Assembly (NCBI RefSeq): GCF_002017865.1
Contig: NZ_MTJN01000002.1
Location: 3,038,001-3,102,000 of the forward strand
Origin: Rhodoferax fermentans
GTDB lineage: Bacteria > Pseudomonadota > Gammaproteobacteria > Burkholderiales > Burkholderiaceae_C
Direction of reading: 5' to 3'
DNA length: 64,000 bases
Shown: positions 35,265 to 46,217 of the stretch, piece after piece
Layout: the number at the start of each line of letters is the position of its first letter
Position numbering within the stretch: position 1 is the stretch's first letter
Position numbers and translations under genes: made by a program
Notes under the pieces: generated by a model
What the model was told of the DNA's origin: nothing
Databases searched by the model: none
Seen by the model: only the letters and a program-made list of their open reading frames with translations

Positions 35265-37082
35265 ATGATGCAGAATTGTCGCATGCGTTGCCTTCTGTTT
35301 TTTGTGTGCCTGACTTGGATCAACCCGCTCTGGGCCGCGCATGGATACGCCCTGTGGGGCGATTTGAAATATCCGGCGGGTTTTACCCACTTCGACTATG
35401 TCAACCCGGACGCGCCCAAAGGCGGAGAGCTGCGGCTGGTCAGCAATTTGCGCGTCTCCACCTTTGACAAGTACAACCCGTTCACCATCAAGGGCAATGC
35501 CCCGGCCTATCTGTCAGACCTGATGTTTGACAGCCTGCTGGCCGGTTCTTCCGACGAAACCGGCTCGGGTTATGGACTCCTGGCCCAGGACGTGTCGGTA
35601 GCAGCCGACGGCTTGAGTGCCACTTTCAAGCTGCGACCGCAGGCACGTTTTCACAATGGTGACCCGGTGCTGGCACGCGATGTGGCCTTCAGTTTTGAGG
35701 CGCTGATGGGGCCCTACACCTCGCCCGCGTACAAAACGGTGCTGAGCGATGTGGCGGGTCTCGATGTGTTGGACGAGTCCACCGTGCGTTACCGCTTCAA
35801 AAAACCCAACCGCGAATTGCCGCTGACGGTGGGCAGCCTGCCGGTGTTCAGCCACGCCTGGGGCATGGCGGGCGGCAAGGCCAAACGCTTTGACGAGATC
35901 GTGACCGACACACCCATTGGCAGCGGCCCCTACAAAATCGGCCCGGTGCGTTTTGGCAAAGACATCACCTATGTGCGTGACCCCAACTACTGGGCCAAAG
36001 ACCTCAATGTGCGCCGCGGCACCGCCAACTTTGACCGCATCACCGTCAAAATTTACAAGGACAGCACGGCGCGGCTGGAGGCGCTCAAGGCGGGCGAGTT
36101 TGATTTGATGCGTTTTTTCTCGGCGGGAGACTGGGCGCGCCGTCTTTACGGCAAACGTTTTGATACCGGTGAACTGGTCAAGAAGGAATACCCGCATCAC
36201 TTGCCCACCGGCTTTCAGAGTTATGTGCTCAACACCCGGCGCGATCTGTTCAAGGATGTGCGGGTGCGCCAGGCGCTGGGGCTGGCGATGGACTTTGAAT
36301 GGATGAGCCGACAGCTGTTTTACGGCGCTTACCAGCGGGTCAACGGCCTGTTTGGCAACACCGACTGCGCCGCCAGTGGCCTGCCCAGCCCCGAGGAGCT
36401 GGCTTTGTTGACGCCCTGGCGCCAGCAGGTACCCGAAGCGGTGTTTGGCCCGATGGCTCAGCCACCGAACACCGACCCGCCATCTTCGCTGCGTGCCAAC
36501 CTGCGCCAGGCGCAAGCTTTGTTGAAGGCGGCGGGCTGGGAATACCGCGACGGTGCTTTGCGCAACGCCCAGGGCCGGGCCTTTGAGATGGAGTTTCTGG
36601 ACAGCAACGAAGGCAGTGTGCGGGTGGTGTCACCCTGGGCGCGTAACCTCGAAAAACTTGGCATCACACTCAAATTCCGGTCAGTGGACTTTGCGCTGTA
36701 CCAGCAGCGGCTGCAGAAGTTCGAGTTCGACATGAGCTCCATCGCTTATGCCGGCACCAACAACCCTGGGCAGGAGTTTGCTGACATGTTTGGCTCCAAG
36801 GCGGCGGACCAGGAAGACTCTGGCAACATGACGGGCATGAAAAGCCCCGCCGTGGACGCCCTGATCAGCCAGATGACCGCCGCCAAGACCAAGGCGCAGC
36901 TGTTGCCCGCCTGCCGTGCGCTGGAGCGGGTGATCACCCACAGCCATGTCTTGATCCCGCAGTGGTCGGCCAACACCCACCGCATGGTGTTCAACAGCTG
37001 GCGGCTGGCTCAGCCTGCCACGATGCCGCCTTATGCCCAAGGCGAGGGCTGGGCGATTGACACTTGGTGGAAGAAACAATGA
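35265..37082 (+). CDS. yejA: Extracellular solute-binding protein of a peptide ABC importer (YejA-like)
   Basis: A periplasmic SBP of family 5 (about 605 residues). A signal peptide (LLFFVCLTWINPLWA) is followed by AHGYALWGDLKYPAGFTHFDYVNP, typical of YejA proteins. Later come DVAFSFEALMG, IGSGPYKI and DVRVRQALGLAMDFEWM. In enterobacteria YejABEF imports oligopeptides and microcin C. Three in-frame ATGs near the 5' end (35265, 35268, 35283) are possible; the last gives the most compact signal. It is the first gene of yejABEF, but a repeat element separates it from yejB. Confidence 0.9.
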   Translation: MMQNCRMRCLLFFVCLTWINPLWAAHGYALWGDLKYPAGFTHFDYVNPDAPKGGELRLVSNLRVSTFDKYNPFTIKGNAPAYLSDLMFDSLLAGSSDETGSGYGLLAQDVSVAADGLSATFKLRPQARFHNGDPVLARDVAFSFEALMGPYTSPAYKTVLSDVAGLDVLDESTVRYRFKKPNRELPLTVGSLPVFSHAWGMAGGKAKRFDEIVTDTPIGSGPYKIGPVRFGKDITYVRDPNYWAKDLNVRRGTANFDRITVKIYKDSTARLEALKAGEFDLMRFFSAGDWARRLYGKRFDTGELVKKEYPHHLPTGFQSYVLNTRRDLFKDVRVRQALGLAMDFEWMSRQLFYGAYQRVNGLFGNTDCAASGLPSPEELALLTPWRQQVPEAVFGPMAQPPNTDPPSSLRANLRQAQALLKAAGWEYRDGALRNAQGRAFEMEFLDSNEGSVRVVSPWARNLEKLGITLKFRSVDFALYQQRLQKFEFDMSSIAYAGTNNPGQEFADMFGSKAADQEDSGNMTGMKSPAVDALISQMTAAKTKAQLLPACRALERVITHSHVLIPQWSANTHRMVFNSWRLAQPATMPPYAQGEGWAIDTWWKKQ

Positions 37083-37083
37083 A

Positions 37084-37174
37084 CACCCCCCGGCTTGCCC
37101 ACTGTGTGTGGCCGCTTTCCCCCTTGCAGGGGGCAACACCAGTGGCCCGGCTAAGCCGGTTCCACGGTGTTTCT
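37084..37174 (+). repeat. Two-hairpin repeat family B, copy after yejA
   Basis: The element starts two bases after the yejA stop. It contains CCCCCT-TGC-AGGGGG (37119-37133) followed by an outer stem AACACC/GGTGTT (37135-37171) enclosing CCGGC/GCCGG. A near-identical copy lies at 56134, three bases after the guaB stop. The two agree best over about 55 bases at the 3' side. Confidence 0.8.
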
Positions 37175-37223
37175 CGCTTTGACGTAGTAGCTTGCTTATG
37201 CCAACTTAGGGCACGGTACTGAT

Positions 37224-38258
37224 ATGTGGCTCTACATCCTCAAACGCCTGCTGTTGATGGTTCCCACGCTGTTGGGGGTGCTGTTGATCACTTTTGTGGT
37301 GATCCAGTTTGTGCCCGGTGGACCGGTGGAGCAGTACCTGGCCGAGGCCAAAGCTGGCGTGGGCAAAGGTGCTGTGGCCGAAGGCGGCGGCCTGAGTTAC
37401 CGTGGCGCGCAGGGGGTGGATCCCAAACGTGTTGAGCAGATCAAGGCGTTGTACGGCTTTGACAAACCTGCACACGAGCGCTTCGTTCAGATGCTGGGCC
37501 AATTTGCCCGTTTTGATCTGGGGCGCAGCTTTTTTCAGAACAAAAGTGTGGCCGACCTGATTTGGGAGAAGTTGCCGGTGTCGATCAGCTTGGGGTTGTG
37601 GACGTTTTTCATCAGTTACCTGATTGCGGTGCCGCTGGGTGTGGCCAAGGCGGTGCGTGCAGGGTCCAAGTTTGACCTGGTCACCACGCTGCTGGTGCTG
37701 GTGGGCTACGCGATACCCGGCTTTGTGCTGGGTGTGGCGCTGCTGGTGATTTTTGGTGGCCAGTTGCAATGGTTCCCCCTGCGTGGCCTGACCAGCAGCA
37801 ATTGGGATGAACTGAGCTGGGGCGCCCGGGTGGTGGACTACCTGTGGCACATCGCGCTGCCGGTCACCGCGATGGTGCTGGGCAGTTTTGCGGTGACCAC
37901 CATGCTGACCAAAAACGCCTTTCTGGAAGAAATCCGCAAGCAGTACGTGATCACCGCCCGCGCCAAAGGCCTGAGCGAGCGCCAGGTGTTGTGGAAACAC
38001 GTGTTCCGCAACGCGCTGATCCCGATCGTGACCGGTTTTCCGGCGGCCTTCATCGGCGCGTTTTTTACTGGCTCGCTGTTGATCGAAACCCTGTTCTCGC
38101 TGGATGGCCTGGGCCTGCTGAGTTACGAGAGTGTCATCCGGCGTGATTACCCGGTGGTGCTGGGCACGCTGTATTTCTTCACGCTGATTGGTCTGGTGAC
38201 CAAGCTGATTTCAGACCTCTCTTATGTTTGGGTGGACCCACGTGTCAAGTTTGACTGA
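37224..38258 (+). CDS. yejB: Peptide ABC transporter permease (YejB-like)
   Basis: A 344-residue DppB/OppB-type permease with six membrane helices. It begins WLYILKRLLLMVPTLLGVLLITFVVIQFVPGGPVEQYL. An extended periplasmic loop (residues 40-95) is characteristic of YejB. The EAA-type coupling loop is EEIRKQYVITARAKGLSERQVLWKHVFRNALIP. It forms the inner-membrane channel with YejE, powered by YejF. Its stop lies 17 bases inside the next gene. Confidence 0.93.
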   Translation: MWLYILKRLLLMVPTLLGVLLITFVVIQFVPGGPVEQYLAEAKAGVGKGAVAEGGGLSYRGAQGVDPKRVEQIKALYGFDKPAHERFVQMLGQFARFDLGRSFFQNKSVADLIWEKLPVSISLGLWTFFISYLIAVPLGVAKAVRAGSKFDLVTTLLVLVGYAIPGFVLGVALLVIFGGQLQWFPLRGLTSSNWDELSWGARVVDYLWHIALPVTAMVLGSFAVTTMLTKNAFLEEIRKQYVITARAKGLSERQVLWKHVFRNALIPIVTGFPAAFIGAFFTGSLLIETLFSLDGLGLLSYESVIRRDYPVVLGTLYFFTLIGLVTKLISDLSYVWVDPRVKFD

Positions 38259-39294
38259 TCCCGTGCCCAGATCCCCCAGTCCCGGCAGACGCGCTTGGCA
38301 ACGTTTCAAGCGCAATCGACTGGGCTTCTGGAGTCTGATCCTTTTTTGTGCGCTGGTGCTGCTGAGCCTGATGGCCGAAGTGATCAGCAACGACCGGCCG
38401 CTGCTGGTGCGCTACCAGGGTGAGTTGTATGTGCCGGTGCTCAAGGACTACTCCGAGAAGACTTTTGGGGGTGACTTTGAGGCCAGCACCGACTATCTGG
38501 ACCCGTTCATCCGCGAGCGCCTGAGTTCCAACGGCAACTGGGCGCTGTTTGCCCTCAACCCGTATGGCCCCAAAACGCTGAATTACTTTGCCAAAGCGCC
38601 CAACCCGTCCGGGCCAACGCGCGAAAACTGGCTGGGCACCGACGACCGGGGCCGTGATTTGCTGGCGCAGCTGATCTACGGTTTTCGGGTCAGTGTGTTA
38701 TTTGCACTGGCCCTCACGGCGATTGGCACCGTGCTGGGCATCATTACCGGGGCGATTCAGGGGTTTTTTGGTGGCAAGACCGACCTGGCTTTTCAGCGTT
38801 TTATCGAGATCTGGGGCTCCATGCCCGAGCTGTACCTGCTGATCATCTTCAGCGCGGTGTTTGCGCCCAGCCTGGCGCTGCTGCTGGTGCTGCTGAGTCT
38901 GTTTGGCTGGATGGGCCTCTCCGACTATGTGCGCGCCGAGTTTTTGCGCAACCGCCAGCTTGACTACGTGCGTGCCGCGCGTTCGCTGGGGGTGAGCAAC
39001 TGGCACATCATCACCCGGCACCTGCTGCCCAACAGCATGACACCGGTGGTGACGTTTTTGCCGTTTCGCATGAGCGGCGCGATCCTGGCGCTGACCTCGC
39101 TCGACTTCCTGGGCCTGGGTGTGCCGCCGGGCACACCGTCGTTGGGTGAACTGCTGTCACAGGGCAAGAACAACATCGACGCTTGGTGGATTTCGCTGTT
39201 CACCTTTGTCGTGCTGGTGGTCACGCTGCTGCTGCTGACTTTCATGGGCGACGCACTGCGTGACGCGCTGGACCCGCGCAAGGCAGACGTATGA
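38242..39294 (+). CDS. yejE: Peptide ABC transporter permease (YejE-like)
   Basis: A 350-residue OppC/DppC-type permease. The first helix (GFWSLILFCALVLLSLMAEVI) is followed by the long YejE-specific periplasmic insert (DRPLLVRYQGELYVPVLKDYSEKTFGGDF). Then come NWLGTDDRGRDLLAQLIYGFRVS and the EAA loop AEFLRNRQLDYVRAARSLGVSNWHII. A GTG at 38242 is the preferred start because MSSLTDPVPRSPSPGRRAWQRFKRNR lines up with the E. coli N-terminus. A GTG at 38263 is possible. It overlaps yejB at its start and yejF at its end. Confidence 0.93.
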   Translation: MSSLTDPVPRSPSPGRRAWQRFKRNRLGFWSLILFCALVLLSLMAEVISNDRPLLVRYQGELYVPVLKDYSEKTFGGDFEASTDYLDPFIRERLSSNGNWALFALNPYGPKTLNYFAKAPNPSGPTRENWLGTDDRGRDLLAQLIYGFRVSVLFALALTAIGTVLGIITGAIQGFFGGKTDLAFQRFIEIWGSMPELYLLIIFSAVFAPSLALLLVLLSLFGWMGLSDYVRAEFLRNRQLDYVRAARSLGVSNWHIITRHLLPNSMTPVVTFLPFRMSGAILALTSLDFLGLGVPPGTPSLGELLSQGKNNIDAWWISLFTFVVLVVTLLLLTFMGDALRDALDPRKADV

Positions 39295-40904
39295 GCAGCA
39301 ACACCACACCCTTGCTCAGCGTGCACGACCTGTCGGTGTCGTTTGGCAGCCACACGGTGGTGCACAACATCAGTTTTCACATCAACGCTGGTGAAAAGCT
39401 GGCTTTGGTGGGTGAGTCCGGCTCGGGCAAGACGGTGTCGGCGCTGAGCCTGCTGCGACTGGTGGCCAATGCCAAAATCACCGGCCGGGCCTTGTTCAAT
39501 GCGGGTGATCTGCTCTCATTACCAGAGCGCGAGTTGCGGATCATCCGAGGCCAGGACATCGCCATGATTTTTCAGGAGCCGATGACGGCGCTGAACCCGC
39601 TGATGAGTGTGGGCGACCAGATTGCCGAGGTCATTGCCCTCAAACAGGGGCTAGCCCAGGTGAAATGTGCGCAGCTAGCTATTGATTTGTTAGCAGAAAC
39701 CGGCATCGAGGAGCCGCAGCGGCGTTACCTGGCCTACCCACACCAGCTCAGCGGCGGGCAGCGTCAGCGCGCCATGATTGCGATGGCGCTGGCCTGTCAG
39801 CCGAAATTGCTGTTGGCCGATGAGCCCACCACCGCGCTCGATGTGAGTCTGCGCGGCCAGATTCTGGACCTGCTGGACCGCCTGCAACGTGAGCGTGGCA
39901 TGGCGGTGCTGATGATCACGCATGACCTGAACCTGGTGCGTCGGTTTGCCGACCGCGTGGTGGTGATGGAGCAGGGGCACATCGTGGAGCAGGGCGGCAC
40001 AGCAGCCTTGTTTGCGCAGCCGCAACACCCTTATACGCAACGCCTGATGGCGAGCCGCCCAGAGCGTGACCCGCTGGCCAGCAACTCGGTGCCCAGCGAC
40101 GCAGCCCCCGTCATGGTGGCCCAGGGCCTGCGTGTGACTTACCCGACACACTTGCCGGGCCTGAGAGGCTGGTTCAAGCGCGGCGAGTTTGTGGCGGTGC
40201 AGGGGGCCGATTTCAGCTTGTTGCCTGGCCAGACACTGGGGGTGATGGGGGAGTCGGGATCGGGCAAGTCCACGCTGGCCTTGGCGGTGCTGGGTTTGCT
40301 GCCCAGCCAGGGCCAGTTGCGTGTGGCGGGTGGCCGTTGGGGCACCACTGGCGCGGGTGACAAAGCCTTGCGTCGGCAGATTCAGGTGGTGTTTCAGGAC
40401 CCGTTTTCGTCCCTGTCTCCCCGTATGACGGTGGAAGACATCGTGGGTGAAGGTTTGGGTGTGTTTGAACCCCTGATGTCGCCAGAGCAACGCCGTGCAC
40501 GTGTTGTGCAGGCGCTACACGATGTGGGGCTGGATCGGGACACCACGGGCTCGCTCAGCACCTTGCTGGGGCGTTACCCGCATGAGTTCTCGGGTGGCCA
40601 ACGTCAGCGCCTGGCGATTGCACGTGCGCTGATCATCCAGCCGCAGGTTCTGGTGCTGGATGAGCCCACCAGTGCCCTCGATGTGACAGTGCAAAAGCAG
40701 GTGCTGCAATTGCTGCAGCGACTGCAACGCGAGCGCGGTTTGAGCTACCTGCTGATCACCCACGATGTCGCGGTGATCCGCGCCATGGCGCACACGGTGT
40801 TGGTCATGAAAACAGGGCAGGTGCTGGAATCGGGGCCGGTGGAGACCGTGCTGAGCCAGCCAAACCACGCCTACACCCGGATTTTGGTGCGTGCAGCGGA
40901 TTAA
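39291..40904 (+). CDS. yejF: Peptide ABC transporter ATPase, double domain (YejF-like)
   Basis: A 537-residue fusion of two ABC ATPase domains. The first has Walker A GESGSGKT (about residues 41-48), signature LSGGQRQRAMIAMALA and Walker B LLLADEPTTALD. The second has GESGSGKS (about 320), FSGGQRQRLAIARAL and VLVLDEPTSALD. Both domains look catalytically complete. The start overlaps yejE by four bases. Residues about 120-137 (LKQGLAQVKCAQLAIDLLAE) may be partly derived from repeat family A. Confidence 0.94.
   Translation: MSSNTTPLLSVHDLSVSFGSHTVVHNISFHINAGEKLALVGESGSGKTVSALSLLRLVANAKITGRALFNAGDLLSLPERELRIIRGQDIAMIFQEPMTALNPLMSVGDQIAEVIALKQGLAQVKCAQLAIDLLAETGIEEPQRRYLAYPHQLSGGQRQRAMIAMALACQPKLLLADEPTTALDVSLRGQILDLLDRLQRERGMAVLMITHDLNLVRRFADRVVVMEQGHIVEQGGTAALFAQPQHPYTQRLMASRPERDPLASNSVPSDAAPVMVAQGLRVTYPTHLPGLRGWFKRGEFVAVQGADFSLLPGQTLGVMGESGSGKSTLALAVLGLLPSQGQLRVAGGRWGTTGAGDKALRRQIQVVFQDPFSSLSPRMTVEDIVGEGLGVFEPLMSPEQRRARVVQALHDVGLDRDTTGSLSTLLGRYPHEFSGGQRQRLAIARALIIQPQVLVLDEPTSALDVTVQKQVLQLLQRLQRERGLSYLLITHDVAVIRAMAHTVLVMKTGQVLESGPVETVLSQPNHAYTRILVRAAD
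39651..39695 (-). repeat. Possible degenerate family A repeat inside yejF
   Basis: Read on the - strand, CAAATCAATAGCTAGCTGC and CGCACATTT recall the two ends of the family with the central palindrome missing; GGGCTAGCCCC lies beside it. It is in frame in yejF. This is the weakest of the listed copies. Confidence 0.35.
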
Positions 40905-40941
40905 AGCGTTAAAAATCAAAGCTTTTCAGACATTTTTCAGG

Positions 40942-40995
40942 TACAATCCGTCGCTTCACGACCAAACGGGCGAGTCACTTCCGCCCGTTTTTTTT
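40942..40995 (+). terminator. Leader promoter and terminator before rimP-nusA-infB
   Basis: A TACAAT -10 hexamer (40942-40947) is followed by a 9-bp stem AAACGGGCG/CGCCCGTTT (40964-40990, 9-base loop) and a run of T to 40995. If transcription starts from this -10, the hairpin falls inside the leader, 45 bases before rimP, and would act as an attenuator. Otherwise it simply ends the yej operon. No good -35 was found. Confidence 0.65.
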
Positions 40996-41039
40996 GGTCG
41001 ATTGTTTTTGGGTGCATTGCGGCTTTATCTGGGGTTTTG

Positions 41040-41675
41040 GTGGCGCTAAAAGAAATCGTTGAACAAACTGTCATTGGCTTGGGTTATGACCTGGTGGAGA
41101 TTGACCGCTCTGCCGGTGGTTTGCTGCGCGTCACGATCGATTTGCCCTGGGTGCCGCCGGTTGATGGTGTGACTGCTTCAGAGCAGTTCGTCACGGTGGA
41201 AGATTGTGAAAAAGTCACCCGCCAACTGCAGTTTGCGCTGGAGGTGGATGCCATTGAGTACAAGCGGTTGGAGGTCTCCTCGCCGGGGATTGATCGGCCG
41301 CTGCGGCATCAGCAGGATTTTGAGCGTTTTGTGGGGCAGGTGATCGACATCACCCTCAAGGTGCCCTTGGGTGTGGCTGCTGCTGGACAGGTGAGTGCCA
41401 ATCGCAAAAAATTTCGGGGTGTGCTGGAGTTGGCTGAGCAAATGCCGGGTGCCGAAGCGCCGGGTTTGGGGTGCTGGCAGATTGTCTGGCGTGATGAGCC
41501 CGAGGTGAAGCCGGGAGCCAAAGTCAGCAAAAAGCGGCCATTGGCGCCGCTGCAAGCTCTGGGTTTTACGCTGGATGAGTTGCGGGATGCCCGTTTGGCG
41601 CCCATCGTCAGCTTCAAGGGCCGAGGACACGCTGGTGGTGCTGGGGTTGGTGGCGAAGAATTTGAATCGAATTGA
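41040..41675 (+). CDS. rimP: Ribosome maturation factor RimP
   Basis: A 211-residue protein needed for 30S subunit maturation. The N-terminal alpha/beta domain has [20 protein letters not shown] and the family motif [42 protein letters not shown] marks the junction to the SH3-like C-terminal domain. That domain carries a long insertion ([24 protein letters not shown] and on) compared with E. coli. A GTG start at 41040 follows GGGG by five bases; a TTG directly before it is possible. It is the first gene of the rimP-nusA-infB operon. Confidence 0.92.
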   Translation: MALKEIVEQTVIGLGYDLVEIDRSAGGLLRVTIDLPWVPPVDGVTASEQFVTVEDCEKVTRQLQFALEVDAIEYKRLEVSSPGIDRPLRHQQDFERFVGQVIDITLKVPLGVAAAGQVSANRKKFRGVLELAEQMPGAEAPGLGCWQIVWRDEPEVKPGAKVSKKRPLAPLQALGFTLDELRDARLAPIVSFKGRGHAGGAGVGGEEFESN

Positions 41676-41692
41676 AACAGGAGACTCATGGC

Positions 41693-43192
41693 ATGAATCG
41701 CGAAATGTTAATGTTGGTGGACGCCATTTCACGTGAGAAAAACGTGGAGCGTGACGTGGTGTTTGGCGCGGTTGAGGCGGCGCTGGCCCAGGCCACAAAG
41801 AAGCTTTACGCGGGTGACGTGGATATTCGTGTGTCCCTGAATCGTGATACCGGTGTCTATGAGACCTTCCGGCGCTGGCACGTGGTGCCTGATGAGGCAG
41901 GTTTGCAATTGCCTGACCAGGAAATTCTGCTGTTTGAGGCGCTTGAGCAGATTCCTGACATCGAGGTGGATGAGTACATTGAAGAGACCATCGAGTCGGT
42001 GCCGATTGGCCGCATTGGCGCGATGGCTGCCAAGCAGGTCATTCTGCAAAAAATCCGTGATGCCGAGCGCGAAATGTTGCTCAACGACTTCATGTCGCGT
42101 GGTGACAAGATTTTTGTGGGCACGGTCAAACGCATGGACAAGGGCGACCTGATTGTGGAATCGGGTCGAGTGGAAGGCCGTTTGCGACGTGGCGAGATGA
42201 TCCCCAAGGAAAACTTCCGTACTGGCGACCGTGTGCGCGCCATGATCATGGAAGTGGATCTGACCCTGCGCGGTGCGCCCATTGTGCTGTCGCGTTCGGC
42301 GCCTGAGTTCATGGTTGAACTGTTCCGCAACGAAGTGCCTGAGATTGAGCAGGGCCTGCTGGAGATCAAATCCTGCGCCCGTGACGCTGGTTCACGCGCC
42401 AAGATTGCGGTGCTCTCGCATGACAAACGTGTGGATCCCATTGGCACCTGTGTGGGTGTGCGTGGTACCCGTGTCAATGGTGTGACCAATGAGCTCGCTG
42501 GTGAACGTGTGGACATCGTGCTGTGGAGTGAAGACCCGGCCCAGTTTGTGATTGGTGCCCTGGCGCCTGCCAATGTGACCAGCATCGTGGTGGACGAAGA
42601 GCGTCACGCCATGGATGTGGTGGTGGACGAAGAAAACCTGGCGATTGCCATTGGTCGGGGTGGTCAGAACGTGCGCTTGGCGTCCGAGTTGACCGGCTGG
42701 AAGATCAACATCCTCGACGCCGCTGAGTCGGCTGAAAAGCAAGCCCATGAAGTGGACGCTAGCCGTGCATTGTTCATGGAAAAGCTCGATGTGGACGAGG
42801 AAATTGCCGACTTGCTGATTGCCGAAGGTTTCATCAGCCTGGAACAGGTGGCTTATGTGCCGCTTGAAGAAATGCTGGAAATTGAGAGCTTTGACGAAGA
42901 CACCGTCAACGAGTTGCGTACCCGCGCCAAAGATGCTTTGTTGACGATGGAAATCGCCAACGAGGAAAATGTCGAGAAGGTGGCAACCGAGCTGGCTGAT
43001 CTGGAAGGGCTCTCTGCGGAACACATCAGCAAGCTGGCCGACAATGGCATCCATACGCTGGATGACTTTGCCGACCTGGCGGTCGATGAACTCACTGACA
43101 TCACGGGGCAATCTGAAGAGGCTGCGACCGCGATGATTATGAAAGCACGCGCGCACTGGTTCTCCGGTGATGCAGCGTCTCAAGCGTCTTGA
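41693..43192 (+). CDS. nusA: Transcription termination/antitermination factor NusA
   Basis: A 499-residue RNA polymerase-binding factor. It has an N-terminal domain ([37 protein letters not shown]), an S1 domain (about 135-200), two KH domains ([51 protein letters not shown]) and two acidic C-terminal repeats of helix-hairpin-helix type ([43 protein letters not shown]). The full AR1-AR2 layout is that of E. coli NusA. It may autoregulate the operon through the leader hairpin; this is inference. Confidence 0.97.
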   Translation: MNREMLMLVDAISREKNVERDVVFGAVEAALAQATKKLYAGDVDIRVSLNRDTGVYETFRRWHVVPDEAGLQLPDQEILLFEALEQIPDIEVDEYIEETIESVPIGRIGAMAAKQVILQKIRDAEREMLLNDFMSRGDKIFVGTVKRMDKGDLIVESGRVEGRLRRGEMIPKENFRTGDRVRAMIMEVDLTLRGAPIVLSRSAPEFMVELFRNEVPEIEQGLLEIKSCARDAGSRAKIAVLSHDKRVDPIGTCVGVRGTRVNGVTNELAGERVDIVLWSEDPAQFVIGALAPANVTSIVVDEERHAMDVVVDEENLAIAIGRGGQNVRLASELTGWKINILDAAESAEKQAHEVDASRALFMEKLDVDEEIADLLIAEGFISLEQVAYVPLEEMLEIESFDEDTVNELRTRAKDALLTMEIANEENVEKVATELADLEGLSAEHISKLADNGIHTLDDFADLAVDELTDITGQSEEAATAMIMKARAHWFSGDAASQAS

Positions 43193-43271
43193 ATCATGAA
43201 TACAAAGTTTCAGTAAAGGCTGGCTGCCGCCCTTCGGGTGGCTTCAGCCGAAACTAAAGGTTACCCCACAA

Positions 43272-46199
43272 ATGTCCAGTATGACCGTCGCCGAGTTCGC
43301 AAACGAACTCAAAAAATCTCCCGACACCTTGCTCGAGCAACTGAAGTCGGCTGGCGTGGCTAAAGCAGCCCCGACTGACACCCTCACAGAGGCTGACAAA
43401 CAACGCCTGTTGGGGTTTCTTCAAACCGCCCACGGGACAGCATCGGCTGAGCGCAAAAAGATTACCCTGGTCAAAAAATCGACCACCGAAATCAAGCAAG
43501 CTGATGCCACCGGCAAGGCGCGCACCATCCAGGTGGAGGTGCGCAAGAAGCGGACCTTTGTGCGTCGTGACGAGCCACTGGAGACGACGGGAGTCGCTGC
43601 GCCACGTGAGGAACAAGACGACACACCGGACAACACCGAACCATTGATTGACCAGGCCGAATTGGCCCGCCGCGAAGAAGAGGCACGCCGTCAGGCAGAA
43701 CTGATTCGCCGCCAGGAAGAAGAGCTGGCAGAACGCCGCCGTCAACGTGAGGCGCAGGAAGCTGCTGCCCGTGAAGCGGCTGAAAAGGCAGCAGCACAAG
43801 CTGCTCTGGAACTGGCTGCGCGTCAGAAGGCGCAGGCTGAACAGGCCGCCAAGGCGGCTGCGCCCACGGCAACACCTGTTGAGGCCGCCAATGCGCAGTC
43901 CAAAGCTGTGGCCGTTGAAAAAGCCGCTGCCGAACAACACTTGCAAGCCCAGGCTCAGGCCAAAGAAAAGGCCGCTGCCGAGTCGCAGACCCGCGCTGCC
44001 GAAGAGGCCGCGCGTGCTGTTGATCTGAACGAACGTCGTCGCAAGGCCGAAGCCGAGGCCGCTGCCATCCGTTTGATGATGTCGCAGCCTGGCAAGAAAC
44101 TGCCACCCAAAAAGGAAGAACCACCCAAGCCTGCGCCCGAAGCGGCCAAAGCCGGTATCAAAGGTACCCTGCACAAACCTGCGGGCAGCCCTGCGGCCAA
44201 ACCCGCCACACCGGCTGCGCCAGGCGCAGCTGCTGCTGGTGCAGGCAAAGAAGTGAAGTCGGCCAAGCTCTCAAGCAGCTGGGCTGGCGATCCGGCCAAG
44301 AAAAAAGGCATCCCGACCCGTGGAGACACCGGTGCTGGCGCCGGGCGCAGCAGCAACTGGCGCGGAGGTCCACGTGGCCGCCGTGGTAGCAATGACCGCG
44401 ACCGTGATGATCACCAGAACCAGGCAGCGCCCGTTGAAGCACGCGTGCTCGAAGTGCATGTGCCTGAAACCATCACCGTGGCCGAGTTGGCGCACAAGAT
44501 GGCGGTCAAGGCCTCAGAGGTGATCAAACACCTGATGAAGCTGGGTCAGATGGTCACCATCAATCAGCCGCTGGATCAGGACACCGCGATGATCGTGGTC
44601 GAAGAAATGGGCCACAAAGCCATTGTGGCGGCGCTGGATGATCCGGAAGCCTTCACCGATGATGAAGTCTCCCTGCAACAAGCCGAGTCCCTGCCGCGTG
44701 CACCCGTGGTGACCGTCATGGGCCACGTTGACCACGGCAAGACCTCCTTGCTGGATTACATCCGCCGCACCAAGGTCGCCTCGGGTGAAGCCGGTGGCAT
44801 CACCCAGCACATTGGTGCCTACCATGTGCAAACCGCCCGCGGTGTGGTGTCCTTCCTCGATACCCCGGGTCACGAGGCGTTTACCGCCATGCGTGCCCGT
44901 GGTGCACAGGCTACCGACATCGTGATTCTGGTGGTGGCTGCGGACGACGGTGTCATGCCGCAAACCAAGGAAGCCATCAAACACGCCAAAGCCGCAGGTG
45001 TGCCGATTGTGGTGGCGATCACCAAGGCCGATAAACCCGATGCCAACCCGGAACGTGTCAAAAACGAGCTGGTGGTGGAAGATGTGATCCCCGAAGATTT
45101 TGGTGGTAGTTCGCCGTTTGTGGCGGTCTCGTCCAAAACCGGCATGGGCATTGACGAGTTGCTGGAACAAGTGCTGTTGCAAGCCGAAGTGCTGGAGCTC
45201 AAGGCCCCGGTGGATGCCATGGCCAAGGGCCTGGTCATCGAAGCGCAGTTGGACAAGGGCCGCGGCCCGGTGGCCACTGTGTTGGTGCAAAGCGGTACGC
45301 TCAAAACCGGCGATGTGGTGTTGGCTGGCCAGACCTTTGGCCGCGTGCGGGCCATGCTGGACGAAAACGGCAAAACCATCAAGACGGCCGGTCCGTCGAT
45401 CCCGGTTGAAATCCAGGGTCTGACCGAAGTGCCTCAAGCGGGTGATGAATTCATGGTGTTGTCGGACGAGCGCCGTGCCCGTGAAATTGCCACCTACCGT
45501 GCTGGCAAGTTCCGCCACACCAAACTGGCCAAACAACAAGCCGCCAAGCTGGAGAACATGTTCTCTGACATGACAGCTGGTGAGGTCAAGATGGTGCCGA
45601 TCATCGTCAAGGCCGACGTACAAGGTTCGCAGGAAGCTTTGGCGCAGTCGCTGCTCAAGCTCTCCACCGACGAAATCAAGGTGCAGCTGGTGTACGCCGC
45701 TGTGGGTGGCATCAGCGAGTCCGACGTCAATCTGGCAATTGCGGCCAAGGCCGTCATCATCGGGTTCAACACACGTGCTGACGCCGGTGCGCGCAAGTTG
45801 GCCGAGAACAACGGCGTCGACATCCGTTACTACGACATCATTTACGACGCCGTGGACGACCTGAAACTGGCCATGTCGGGCATGCTGACACCGGACAAGA
45901 AGGAAGAAATCATTGGTACCGCCGAAATTCGCCAGATTTTCAAGGTCTCCAAGATTGGTTCCATCGCGGGTTGTATGGTTACCTCCGGTATTGTTCGCCG
46001 CAGCGCGCGTTTGCGCCTGTTGCGTCAGAACACGGTCATTTACACCGGCGAACTCGAATCGCTCAAGCGTTTCAAGGACGATGCCAAGGAAGTGCGCGAA
46101 GGCTTCGATTGCGGCTTGAACATCAAGAACTACAACGACATCCAAGAGGGTGACGTGCTGGAGTTCTTTGAGATCCGCGAAGTGGCGCGTACGCTGTAA
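43272..46199 (+). CDS. infB: Translation initiation factor IF-2
   Basis: A 975-residue GTPase that brings fMet-tRNA to the 30S subunit. It has an N-terminal IF2_N region ([20 protein letters not shown]), a long charged Ala/Glu/Arg/Lys-rich helical part (about 130-330), a basic Gly/Arg stretch, a second IF2_N repeat ([19 protein letters not shown]) and then the G domain. That has G1 GHVDHGKT at about 484-491, DTPGHEAF and TKADKPD. Domains II-IV follow. The start is ATG 43272; an internal ATG at 43281 is possible. Confidence 0.97.
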   Translation: MSSMTVAEFANELKKSPDTLLEQLKSAGVAKAAPTDTLTEADKQRLLGFLQTAHGTASAERKKITLVKKSTTEIKQADATGKARTIQVEVRKKRTFVRRDEPLETTGVAAPREEQDDTPDNTEPLIDQAELARREEEARRQAELIRRQEEELAERRRQREAQEAAAREAAEKAAAQAALELAARQKAQAEQAAKAAAPTATPVEAANAQSKAVAVEKAAAEQHLQAQAQAKEKAAAESQTRAAEEAARAVDLNERRRKAEAEAAAIRLMMSQPGKKLPPKKEEPPKPAPEAAKAGIKGTLHKPAGSPAAKPATPAAPGAAAAGAGKEVKSAKLSSSWAGDPAKKKGIPTRGDTGAGAGRSSNWRGGPRGRRGSNDRDRDDHQNQAAPVEARVLEVHVPETITVAELAHKMAVKASEVIKHLMKLGQMVTINQPLDQDTAMIVVEEMGHKAIVAALDDPEAFTDDEVSLQQAESLPRAPVVTVMGHVDHGKTSLLDYIRRTKVASGEAGGITQHIGAYHVQTARGVVSFLDTPGHEAFTAMRARGAQATDIVILVVAADDGVMPQTKEAIKHAKAAGVPIVVAITKADKPDANPERVKNELVVEDVIPEDFGGSSPFVAVSSKTGMGIDELLEQVLLQAEVLELKAPVDAMAKGLVIEAQLDKGRGPVATVLVQSGTLKTGDVVLAGQTFGRVRAMLDENGKTIKTAGPSIPVEIQGLTEVPQAGDEFMVLSDERRAREIATYRAGKFRHTKLAKQQAAKLENMFSDMTAGEVKMVPIIVKADVQGSQEALAQSLLKLSTDEIKVQLVYAAVGGISESDVNLAIAAKAVIIGFNTRADAGARKLAENNGVDIRYYDIIYDAVDDLKLAMSGMLTPDKKEEIIGTAEIRQIFKVSKIGSIAGCMVTSGIVRRSARLRLLRQNTVIYTGELESLKRFKDDAKEVREGFDCGLNIKNYNDIQEGDVLEFFEIREVARTL

Positions 46200-46217
46200 A
46201 ACTGACAAGAGATCAAC

